A stretch of 64,000 nt of DNA. Source: Adenophora triphylla var. japonica. Taxonomy: Eukaryota > Streptophyta > Magnoliopsida > Asterales > Campanulaceae. The DNA lies in contig JAFEMH010007508.1 in assembly GCA_022495995.1 (NCBI GenBank), positions 1 through 64,000 of the forward strand, read 5' to 3'. This document shows, one piece after another, positions 46,441 to 55,667 of this stretch (the stretch's first letter is position 1; every line of letters begins with the position of its first letter). The notes below the pieces were generated by a model. That model was given only the letters and a program-made list of their open reading frames with translations. It was not told where the DNA came from and did no database searches. The position numbers were made by a program, and so were the translations under genes.

Positions 46441-47191
46441 TGATATCAAAAACGTTCGAATCATTACAAATCAATCGGCAGGTTATATCCTATATGATTG
46501 GATAGCTTGAAAAAGATAAACAAACACGTAAACTAAGCCGGGACTTTACCGGCGAATTCCCTCCGGCGTGAGATTAAGTATTTGTGTTTATAAAAAGAAA
46601 TCAATTGACAATAGTTTAGAGTTAAAAGATTGATTACCAAAATAATGTGAATTATAGCTTGTATTTATAGGCATAGCATTGTAGAATCTATGTTGAATAA
46701 GAAAGCGTGTGAGTGGAGGTTTTAATCCTAAGGGGATTATAATTGCCCACAGTATTTATTTGAGTATAATTAGATAATAGTAATCTGCATGTACGCATTG
46801 TAGGCGATCTCCTCATTATGTGGCTTGGTCAGCCCAAGTTGATACCGAGGAAGAGAGTGGTAAGGATGGGGAATCCCATTTCCTCTTTTTGTTGATAACC
46901 GAGGAGGAGCTACTCGTCTTCAAAGAAGGCCTAGGTCGGCATTGGTGGATGCCTTGCTCGGCATATGAGATGATGTCTGGTCGGTATATATAACTATTGT
47001 GCCTTAGTCATTTATTCGCTCTGTTATGTATAGGTCGACATATTGGAAATGACGAGTAAGCAAGACGAGCAAAGTTAGGAAAAGCCCACTCCCTTTGTCG
47101 TAATTGGGACTTGTATGAATTATATTTAGGCCAAATCCATTGGGCCTTGCCCGACCATGATCCACGTTCGTATCTCGGTTTATACCGTTCA
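46441..47191 (-). repeat. 3' LTR of element C copy 2
   Basis: About 751 bp, minus orientation, TGAACGGTATAAACC at 47191 to TGATATC/GATATCA at 46441. Inverted match to 42452-43221. TATA box on minus (CCTATAAATACAAGC) at 46659-46673. It reads toward the peroxidase gene, on the same strand. Confidence 0.78.
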
Positions 47192-47207
47192 GTGGCCCCC
47201 GACTTTC
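47192..47207 (-). promoter_or_regulatory. Polypurine tract of element C copy 2
   Basis: Minus strand GAAAGTCGGGGGCCAC directly before TGAACGG. Confidence 0.75.
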
Positions 47208-47434
47208 TATATCGTCTATAACGAGGAGGAAGTGTTGATCTACCTCGGTTTAAACGAATACGAACGGGTTTTCACGAATTCAAGAGGCATTTCATTATCC
47301 ACCGGTTAATTCGACAATTATGGGCGTGTATATCGAGGTCTAACATTCGTATTGGGAACTTTCTAGAACATTAATTGCAAGGAAAAGACTACGCCTCAAT
47401 CCGGTTTTTGACCCATACCCGTTTTTAGATCTGG

Positions 47435-47444
47435 GTATAAAAGG
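47435..47444 (+). promoter_or_regulatory. TATA box of the C copy 2 antisense gene
   Basis: GTATAAAAGG about 300 bp before ATG 47743, followed by a CT-rich leader. The same box and leader occur in copy 1 (26386-26396, minus), so the antisense gene has its own promoter separate from the LTR. Confidence 0.65.
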
Positions 47445-48425
47445 CAAAACCCACCTCATTTCTACTATTTTATCACCCTTTGCTATTGAGAGAGGTTTAT
47501 AAGTTTCAAAATCTCCAGTACGTTCTTGATTTCTTGTTCAGATCAGTTCATTTGTGCTTGATTTGTTCGTGTTTTCTTCATTAATCTTTCAAATTAAGGT
47601 ATAATTTCTTCCTTTCCTTCTAATTTCTACATACTTGAATTTCTGGGTTTTGGCGTTCGTTCTTGGCATGTTCTTGAGCCGCCATTGTTGTTCTTGTTTG
47701 AAGCTTTTCTTGAGTTATCTTGAATCTTCCTCGTTCTTAGAGATGACACGAACATGCAGGAGCAATCCCAACGCCTTGTATTGCTATCATACCCAAAACC
47801 TTAGGATTAACCAAAGGGTGGATGGGCCATGGATGATGTTGAGCTTGAATGAGATAGGGGAAATCTTGACAAGGTATCAAAGCTCTAGAGCCGACGTCGG
47901 TTATCCTAGTCAATTTAGGATAGACCGTCTTAGTATTGATTCCCCAAATATTGTGTTGTTCCACGGTTGGTCTGAGATTATTGACCACAACAACCTTTAT
48001 TATTTGAAATTCAATCACCTGTAGCGTCCTGCGTTGCTGGGTACAGGACGAGGAGGGATTCCCTTCCTCGTCCTCGTATCCCATTTTATACTAAGCCAAA
48101 ACTGATCTTTTACTTCTCTGTTTGTGCAGCTATGACGAAAAGGAGAAGGAACATTTCTCGGTCTACAACTGGTCCATCTACCTCGAGTAAAATAGTGAAT
48201 GCTTTTGCCGAGGGGGCATCATCTGGTAACTGAGGACGGGGACGTGGAAGATCCCAATGGGGTAGGTCTGCCACTCCTATGCCTAGATCTGCAAGGGCTG
48301 GTTAACCCATGATTGAGGAAATACACTCCAAGTATGGAGTGTCGAGGGAAGAGTACCGTCTTAAGTACATTCCCGGCGCACCTCTTGCAAGTGAGAAAGC
48401 CTTTGATGACTTTTTGTATAGTCTG

Positions 48426-48994
48426 CATTTTGGACAAATTTCGACAAGTAAATTTGTCTTCTCAAGGAGGTTTGGGCACAAATGGAATATAGTTCTCAAA
48501 GCAAGATGAACACAAGGATGTAACAAGGAAACCCTTAGAACAATCGTCCAAGAGAAAAACCTCGGGAGGCCTTTGGAAAGCCTGCCTAAACCAAAGATAT
48601 TTTATTAAGTATTTAGCGTTTCTGAGTACAAGTGGAGAGTGAATGTAAGCAAAATTCTGTAACGTGTGTACAGGTGCGTTCTAGGTACAATATATAGGTG
48701 TGAATGTAACTGAAAAAGAACATCTTGAATGCCTTGCTGAAATCTCGCCTAGAATCTCGCTATTTGTTGATGGAGATAAGCCGTTATTCCTTGATTGATG
48801 GTGGAGAACGTTGCTTGACTAAGTCCATGCAGTCATTTAAATGATTTAATTTTATTTATCTTCGTGCCCCTGAAAAATAGGAAAATACAACAAACATTTT
48901 CAAGGCGTTAGTCCAAGACGTAAGTTAAGACGTTACCTCAAGATGGATGTCCAAGATGTAGAACATGTTTAAGTGGATTTTTTAGGGTGAAATA
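48426..48994 (-). repeat. 3' LTR of element D
   Basis: Minus orientation. Terminal TG/CA are decayed to TA (48993-48994) and CA (48426-48427 on plus). Contains a 12-bp duplication (CTAGAATCTCGC near 48750) absent from the other LTR. Confidence 0.88.
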
Positions 48995-49013
48995 ATTGCC
49001 CCCAAAATATTAA
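48995..49013 (-). promoter_or_regulatory. Polypurine tract of element D
   Basis: Minus strand TTAATATTTTGGGGGCAAT directly before the LTR start. Confidence 0.75.
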
Positions 49014-49287
49014 GGCTTTTCCATGCTGAAATACGAAAAGTCTTAATATTTTGACAAGTGCCGCTTCGGTCTTGAAAGGAAGGTGATGAGGTGGTTGGCC
49101 CTCACAATGCTCGAGGAATTGGGGCTCATTATGGGCTTTGTAGTGGTCTTGTCATATTTAATTTTAATTTTTGAAGGAAAATCATATTTCTTCAAAACTA
49201 CTTCTCCTTCGCCGGCGCTATTGTCTTCGTTTTTTCTCCGGTGAGTACTCTCTCTCTTGTTTCTCGTTTACTTTCTGCTCGTCGCTC

Positions 49288-50890
49288 ATGGGTAAAGGGA
49301 AGGCGATTATCGATGTTGACGCCACTCCCCCCAAGGGTTTAAATGCTTAGGGTTTATAAAAAAGAATGATGAGGAACGGTGCAACTTTAGCGCATCCCAC
49401 GTTGATGCGTTGAAGAGAAACAATGCGTTTTCCCCAAACGCGGAGTTTCTTGTAACAGGCGAAGCATGTAGCGTCGATTGTTTTTCCGTTGATTGGGTAA
49501 GTTTCTACGAGTACCCCTTCACAATAGGCCTAAAATTCCCCTTTTCTCCCACGATTACCCGCTTCTTTAAGGTCACGAAGCTATCTTACTGTCAACTGAT
49601 GCCCATTGGTTGGCGTACTTTGCACACATTAGACAGGATTTCAACGGAACAGGGGTTGGTTACTGGTCTAGAGGAGTTAGCATTTACGTATGATATTAGG
49701 GCTTTTGGGAATAGTAGGTTTAACTTTAGGATTAGGCCAGGTAGGGATCCTTTGGTTCTAGGGTTAGATGCTGCTGATAGAGGGTGGAAACACAAGTTCT
49801 TCTATGTGAAGAAGGCTAGTTTGGAGGGAGAAAGCAAGGAGGTGACATATGCTTGGATCCGCCAAGGTAGATGTTATTTTACTGCTTGGCTTACCACTTT
49901 ACGTCTTGCTTGTTTTGTCATTTTGACCAGCTTTTTATTTCCTTTCTGCATAGTTGCGTCATTGGAAGAATTATTCCCACCTACTGAGGAAACTGCTGCC
50001 AATGTTGAGTTAATTTTGAACCTATCTCCTGAAGCTTTACGAAAGTATAAACCTAGCCCTGTTGAGTTTGTTGGCGAAGATTTTAGGGAGGAGGAAAGAG
50101 TTTCTATCAGCGCCAGTCCTGTGAAGATGTCATCTGGTAAAGTCCTTCTCCACATACATGGTTCTTGGTTTTAGTTCCCTTGTAACTCTTTTTTATTTGA
50201 TGAAACAGTTACCCGGTCAAAGGCAGGTTTTGATGTTACTGACATTATATCCAACTTGAGAGCCAAAGTTGGAGTGAAGCTAGAGGGTGGTAAACCTCCT
50301 CTACCAAAAGGAGATAGCTTGACCAGGGCTGGCAAGAAGAGGAAGGTTGAAGACATGGTGACCATGGTGGAAGAGGAGAGTTTGAAGGCTAACATGGAGA
50401 GCTTGGAGAAGGTAAAAAACCTTCTTTTTGATTTACATGGGATCTTTTAGTTGTTCACTTTGCTTGGTCTGCTTTATAGGTATCGAAGTTTATGGTATCT
50501 TTGGCGAAGGAAATAGAAATGAAGGATGATCATATCATGATCCTAACACAGAAGGTGAAGATGGGAGAGGAGAAGGTTGCACAAGAGAAAGCAAAAAATG
50601 AACAAGTGGAGAAGGAGCTGACGGACCATACTATAAGGATGTTGAGGGTGGAAGTGGAACATATCAAGGAGATGGCGGAAGCGAAAGAACAATTCATGGC
50701 AAACGCTACCAAGGCAGTGATGGAGAGCAGGATCAACATGATGAGAGAATACGAGGCAGGAAAACATGAGGCTTGGAAGATTGATGATGAGGTAGCAATG
50801 TTGGATGCGTTTTTATGTGAAGAGGTAGATGTAGGCGAGGTGAATTCGAATGAAGTCAAAGTACCAGGAAGAGATGGAATGGGAAGGTAA
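49288..50890 (+). CDS. Four-exon antisense gene of element D, PF04195-like with coiled coil
   Basis: Start ATG 49288 (MGKGKAIIDVDATPP). A one-base shift in a C run near 49326-49331 is needed to enter the main frame. Exon 1 runs to 49866; introns are 49867-49953 (87 nt), 50137-50208 (72 nt) and 50412-50479 (68 nt), all GT-AG; exon 4 ends at TAA 50888-50890. Exon phases agree across all three junctions. The N-terminal half has 'YPFTIGLKFPFSPTITRFF' and 'LMPIGWRTLHTL', resembling PF04195. The last exon is a Lys/Glu-rich coiled coil ('EEKVAQEKAKNEQVEKEL' and on). A basic 'AGKKRKVED' near 50330 is a good nuclear localisation signal. Nearly intact apart from the one shift. Function unknown. Confidence 0.7.
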
Positions 50891-52004
50891 GAAGAGAAGA
50901 ACGATGCCGGAACATCTGCCCAGGGAAATGATGGTAAGGAAGGGGATGCCCCTGCTGCATAAAACAATTTAATATTTGCTCTTTAAAACAATACTTATGT
51001 TTTATTTGGTCGTGCCTCCATTGGCACGTTCATTTGGGTTTTGGAAATAGGGGGTTGGCCCCTAAGACAATTATACTTTTGGATTTTTTGTAAGTGGCTC
51101 ATAAGAGTCCAAACATCTTAGCTTTTGACGGTGTTGGGTTGGTCCAACATCTTTGGTCGTTTGGTAAATTTTAACTGCAGTGATTCCTAGGATGTTTTAT
51201 TCCTTTGAATAATTTTTGTTTGGATACGAAAGACAACACGTACAAGTGTTGTAACCAATTTGCAAAGATAACATGCAACGATGTTATAACCAAGTTGTAA
51301 AGATAACATGCAACGATGTTATAACCAAGTTGTAAAGATAACATGCAGCGATATTATAACCAAGTTGTAGGTGACATGTAGAAATGTCCCTTTACGGAGT
51401 CCTTAGGTAATATGTTAATGTTACAATCCTTAGTTCACATCTTGGGTTTTAAAATAGCAAATGCAATTCTCCCGACAAGATGAATTGTATTTGCTTCTTT
51501 TAACCAAGTGTGAAAAGCGTGCGCCCAGGCGGTTATACTAGTGGTTTCATAGGTACATAGTGGAAATGATTTTAAGTATGGGGAGATCGTGTACCTTACA
51601 CTATCAAGAAGCGTTGGTTCTTTCAAGGAGCTTTCCATGCATATTCCGAAGGTCGTTTGGCCAATGTTCAGGAGCATCCATCTTGCATCACAGGAATGTA
51701 TTAGGATTGGGTGTTAGCTTAGCTAACACCCCTCTGATGCTTAAGTCAGTAGGGATTTTGATAAAATTAAGGGAATAAGAAAGCCAAATGGAAAAAATTG
51801 AATGAAAAAAGAGGTTCGTACCTTGGTGTTAAAATTGCAATGAATTTAACTTACACGTAATATCATTCAAGGCGCAGCCCTTGGCACTGTATTATTGGAT
51901 GATGACAAGCCCTAGTCCCAACTAGGCATCTAACAGGTATGATTCGTCATCTTCGTCGTTCCGGATTTTAAGGTGCATTAGACTTTCTTCTTCGTAAGCC
52001 GCGC
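50891..52004. other. Central non-coding part of element D
   Basis: Between the ends of the convergent antisense gene and gag. Holds a small tandem array (51225-51375) and nothing coding. This is where pol would sit in a full element. Confidence 0.6.
51225..51375. repeat. ~35-bp tandem array in element D
   Basis: About four units of AACATGCAACGATGTTATAA plus CCAAGTTGTAAAGAT; the first and last units are diverged. Confidence 0.85.
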
Positions 52005-54320
52005 TTAATGAGTAGAGCATGCCTTCATATCGGTTTTGTAACACTCTTTTGCAGCTTGTTGGTCACCCTTCACCGTGATGACTCCCCAAGGCGTTGGCAT
52101 CTTAACACATTGATGGTATGTAGAAGGAACCGCCCTCATATTATGGATCCAAGGTCGGCCTAAGATGAGATTATAGGAGGATGGGCAGTCAATCACGCAC
52201 ACCCTCTCCATAGAATTCATTCCTTCTACATAGATAGGCAACTTAATCTCTCCAATTGTCTGCTTGGTTTCCCCACTGAAGCCTACCAAGACGAAGGAGT
52301 TTCTTACTACCTCTGACAGGGGAATCATCATTTCTTCCAAGGTGCTCTTCATGATCAAATTGACAGAATTGCCATTGTCGATTAAGATGCGCTTCACCTT
52401 ACAATTGGCAATTTGCAAGGTGATAACTAAACCATCATGGTGCGGGTCTAAGATGCCTTCTTTATCATCATCATCAAAAATAATTTGCTCTCCAGACGAG
52501 TGATCCGGATGTCTAGTTGGCAATTCCGTCTTGTCTTCCTTGGAATCCTTAGCATGACGTTTGGCTGCAGAATACGTGGTGCCACAAATGTCTGACCCTC
52601 CTGTAATGAAGTTGATCACCTTAGTTGCAGGAGGAGGTGAAGATGGAGCGTCAGCGGCAGCTTCTTTTGTTTCAATCCATCCTTTTCTTTTTCCCAGCAA
52701 ATCTTTGAGGAGCCCTTTCGACAGTAAGTAGCTAATTTCTTTCCTCAAGGCGATGCAATTATCGGTAGTATGACCAAAGTCTTCATGGTAAGCACACCAC
52801 TTTGATTTGTCCTTCCAAGATGATGATTTGTCAGCCGCCTTGGGCCACCTCGCCTTACCACCTAAGTTGTCCATAGCATGTAGGAGGCCTGAAACGTCAA
52901 CAGAAAAACAGTAGTCACTAATCTTAGGATAAGCTGTATCATCTTCATCGTCATCTTCTTCAACAACATTAATTTTAGAAGAGTCAGTTTTAGAGTAGGG
53001 TTTTCCCCTATTAGATCGATGGTGGGATGAATCCGCCTTTCTGTCAGGATTTTCGTATGTAGGCGTCTTCTTTGACGCCTTGCCATGAATCATTTCATCT
53101 TCTTCCAACCTTATGAAACGAACAGATCTCGTCCTAACTTCTTCTAAGCTTCTAGATGGGAACATGACAAGGTCTTGGTAGAAGGGTGATTCCCTTTTCA
53201 GGCCCATCCTGAAAGCTTCTGTAGCAGTCGACACGTCAATGTGAGGAATGCTTACGGCCTCCTTGTTGAACCTGAACACGTAATCCTTTAAAGTCTCGTC
53301 AGGCTGTTGCACAATCCTGTAAAGGTCGCTTGTTAATTTTTCAAAGACACGATTGCAAGAAAATTGGTTAAGAAACATGTTAATTAATTGAGAGTATGAT
53401 GAGATGGAGTTCATAGGTTGATTGGTCAGCCACTTCAAGGCGGGACCAGATAAGGTGAACCCTAAACCCCTGCATAAACAAACTTCTTTAAGATGGGGAG
53501 GAATGCTGATGATATCCATCTTTTCTTGGTACAGAGCTATATGCTCTGCAGGATCTGTTGTGCCATCATATTGTTTCATGGGAGGCACTTGGAATCTCTT
53601 AGGGATCTCCACTCCAACTATAGCAGGAACAAAGCGTGAATCATGATGGCTGGTTGGAGACGCCTGGTTGAAGGGCAAGGTGACCCCCGGAACCTTCATG
53701 AGAATTTCCTTGAGTTGTTGTACTTCTCTTGCAAGGGCAGTATCTGCAACGGGATTAGTGGCAACTATTGGATTGAAAGGAGTATTGAACAGGTTAAAAC
53801 TCCCTGTTTGCCCTACAGGGGGTGGAGTCGCAAAAGTGAAACATGATGACAGCGGCATCGGGTTGGATGTGACGGTTGTTCTTTCAGTCTGAACAGTATT
53901 GAATGTGGACGTGTTGACTTGTCCACCACGTGCGCTCGTTCCAGCGTCCGAGAAAAGAGTTCTAGGTTGCAAGGGTGATGTCTCCGGCGTGTTGACTATT
54001 GAAATGCTGAGCCCTAAAGACGAGAAATCTTATCGTAGCCTGTCAATGTGGTTAAAAATCATCTGATTGGTATGTCATTGCCTGTCAATTTGATCTTTTA
54101 ATTGCTGCATCATAGATGTCATAGCAGTTATCACTCCTATGGAGATTCCTGGCAATGTCATGGCTGAAGATCCACCTTGACCGAGCCCTTGGGTTTGAGG
54201 CATGGCTGCGCCAGAGCCCACGAGTAGATATGTGTTGGACGTCACAGGTACACTTGACATACTGGTCCTTGCCCCAGTCGTGATGATGGGGGTTGACATG
54301 GCCGAAGTCGGATTGCTCAT
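52005..54320 (-). pseudogene. Gag-protease of element D (two N-terminal stops)
   Basis: Likely start MSNPTSAM at 54320, in frame with the long open part from about 54030 down to 52005. Two stops (TGA near 54074 and TAA near 54032) interrupt it after about 80 codons; below them about 655 codons are open. Gag core: 'IPKRFQVPPMKQYDGTTDPAEHI', 'LSGPALKWLTNQP', 'FLNQFSCNRVFEKLTSDL'. Zinc knuckle-like 'CAYHEDFGHTTDNC'. Protease: 'RILIDNGNSVNLI' with DNG in the active site and 'SYNLILGRPWIHNMRAV'. The type matches Tat gags. It ends before any RT. Confidence 0.85.
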
Positions 54321-54346
54321 CTTGATTGGAATCTAAAAAACCAAAG

Positions 54347-54364
54347 TTCCCACAGACGGTGCCA
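54347..54364 (-). promoter_or_regulatory. Primer binding site of element D
   Basis: Minus strand TGGCACCGTCTGTGGGAA, three bases inside the LTR end. TGGCGCCGTCTGTGGGAA-type sites are common in Tat elements; this one has G to A at the fifth base. Confidence 0.72.
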
Positions 54365-54367
54365 AAT

Positions 54368-54924
54368 TGTTTTGGACAAATTTCGACAAGTAAATTTGTC
54401 TTCTCAAGGAGGTTTGGGCCCAAATGGAATATAGTTCTCAAAGCAAGATGAACACAAGGATGTAACGAGGAAACCCTTAGAACAATCGTCCAAGAGAAAA
54501 ACCTCGAGAGGCCTTTGAAAAGCCTGCCTAAACCAAAGATATTTTATTAAGTATTTAGCGTATCTGAGTACAAGTGCAGAGTGAAAGTAAGCAAAATTTT
54601 GTAACATGTGTATAGGCGCATTCCAGGTACAATATATAGGTGTGAATGTAACTGAAAAACAACATCTTGAATGCCTTGCTGAAATCTCGCTATTTGTTGA
54701 TGGAGATAAGCCGTTATTCCTTGGTTGAAGGTGGAGACCATTGCTTGACTAAGTCCATGCAGTCATTTAAATGATTTAATTTTATTTGTCTTCATGCCCC
54801 TGAAAAATAGGAAAATACAACAAACATTTTCAAGGCGTTAGTCCAAGACGTAAGTTAAGACGTTACCTCAAGATGGATGTCCAAGATGTAGAACATGTTT
54901 AAGTGGATTTTTTAGGGTGAAACA
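54368..54924 (-). repeat. 5' LTR of element D
   Basis: 557 bp, minus orientation, TGTTTCACCC at 54924 to CCAAAACA at 54368, intact TG...CA ends. Confidence 0.9.
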
Positions 54925-55667
54925 GTTTGAACCACCTCCATTTATTCTACAAACAATACCGGCTCGGTCTGCGTCTCCCCCTAGACCCCTTCATTTGTGA
55001 ATTTTTTGAAGACATGCAGGCCATCCCGACTATGCTAGGAGCCAATGCCGTGAGGTTCCTCGCCGGCTTCATAGTTCTATGTCGCAGTCTAGGTTTTGAA
55101 CCTTGTCAATATGGTTTTCATCATTTTTTCACCATGAGTTACAAAGAGGACACTTGGATATTGGTGATACGGAGTGATCCTAACCAACCCAAGCTCATCT
55201 ACCCAATATCGAGCAAGTTTTCTGGGTGGAGCAATCATGTCATTAGGGTAGAAAGCCAACGAGGTTGGGAATTCGTTGCTCCCTCGGAGCTCCCAGGTGT
55301 GCCCAAGCAGGTCTGGAGGCTAAAATGGAGCAATAGCCTTATTTAAAGATTAAAACAATTTGCCTCCGTCGGCACGTTGTGTTGGTCCAGTTTGGAGACC
55401 GACCATCGGTATTATGTTCAGGCTGGTGTCATGCTAGGCCCCTTGGACGGCCTAGTGCCCATGGTCCCCGGGTCTAGGGGAAATAGATTTCTAGACTAGA
55501 GGGTACATCCCGGTTTTGTTTTCCATGATGAGTGTGACATGTACAAACTTTATGATGATAGATTTATTGCCAAGGAGGGCGTGGTCGGCTGTAAATTTCT
55601 TGCTTCTCGTCTTTTTGTACTTGCACAATTTTTGTTTTATCTTTTCTCATTTTTTTACTAACGCTTG

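Larger units (their letters stand above)
48426..54924 (-). mobile_element. Element D: non-autonomous gag-only LTR retrotransposon with antisense gene, 6.5 kb
   Basis: LTRs 54368-54924 (557 bp) and 48426-48994 (569 bp) differ by one 12-bp indel and about two dozen substitutions by eye. Flanking duplication GTCTG (48421-48425) and GTTTG (54925-54929), one C/T difference. On minus it encodes gag and protease but no RT, RNase H or integrase. On plus, in the other half, lies a four-exon gene. Gag-only elements of this sort are known as TR-GAGs. It must use enzymes from another Tat-like element. Confidence 0.88.
47743..55660 (+). pseudogene. Antisense gene of element C copy 2, spliced, PF04195-like, split by element D
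   Basis: Exon 1 is 47743-48020 (start MTRTCRSN). An intron follows to the acceptor GTGCAG at 48129. Exon 2 starts 48130 with 'TKRRRN', a Gly/Arg stretch and two in-frame stops (near 48231 and 48303). It is open again from 48309, with 'YRLKYIPGAPLASEKAFDDF', to 48425, where element D sits. It resumes in the same frame at 54930 with 'LFYKQYRLGLRLPLDPFICEFF' and 'VRFLAGFIVLCRSLGFEP' to a stop at 55346; weaker coding continues to about 55620. The C-terminal part resembles PF04195 ('putative gypsy type transposon'). Basic tracts suggest a nuclear protein. Antisense to the element's LTR direction. Role unknown. Confidence 0.66.

Noticed and set aside
50530..50967. 145-codon minus ORF rich in Ser, Phe and Cys
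   Set aside because: Reverse strand of the coiled-coil exon of the D antisense gene.
52264..53892. Plus-strand ORFs inside element D gag
   Set aside because: Shadows of the long minus-strand gag-protease frame.
35783..54320. DNG in the protease active sites of B and D as an inactivating change
   Set aside because: DNG variants are known in this gypsy lineage, so the Asn alone is not evidence of loss; stops are.
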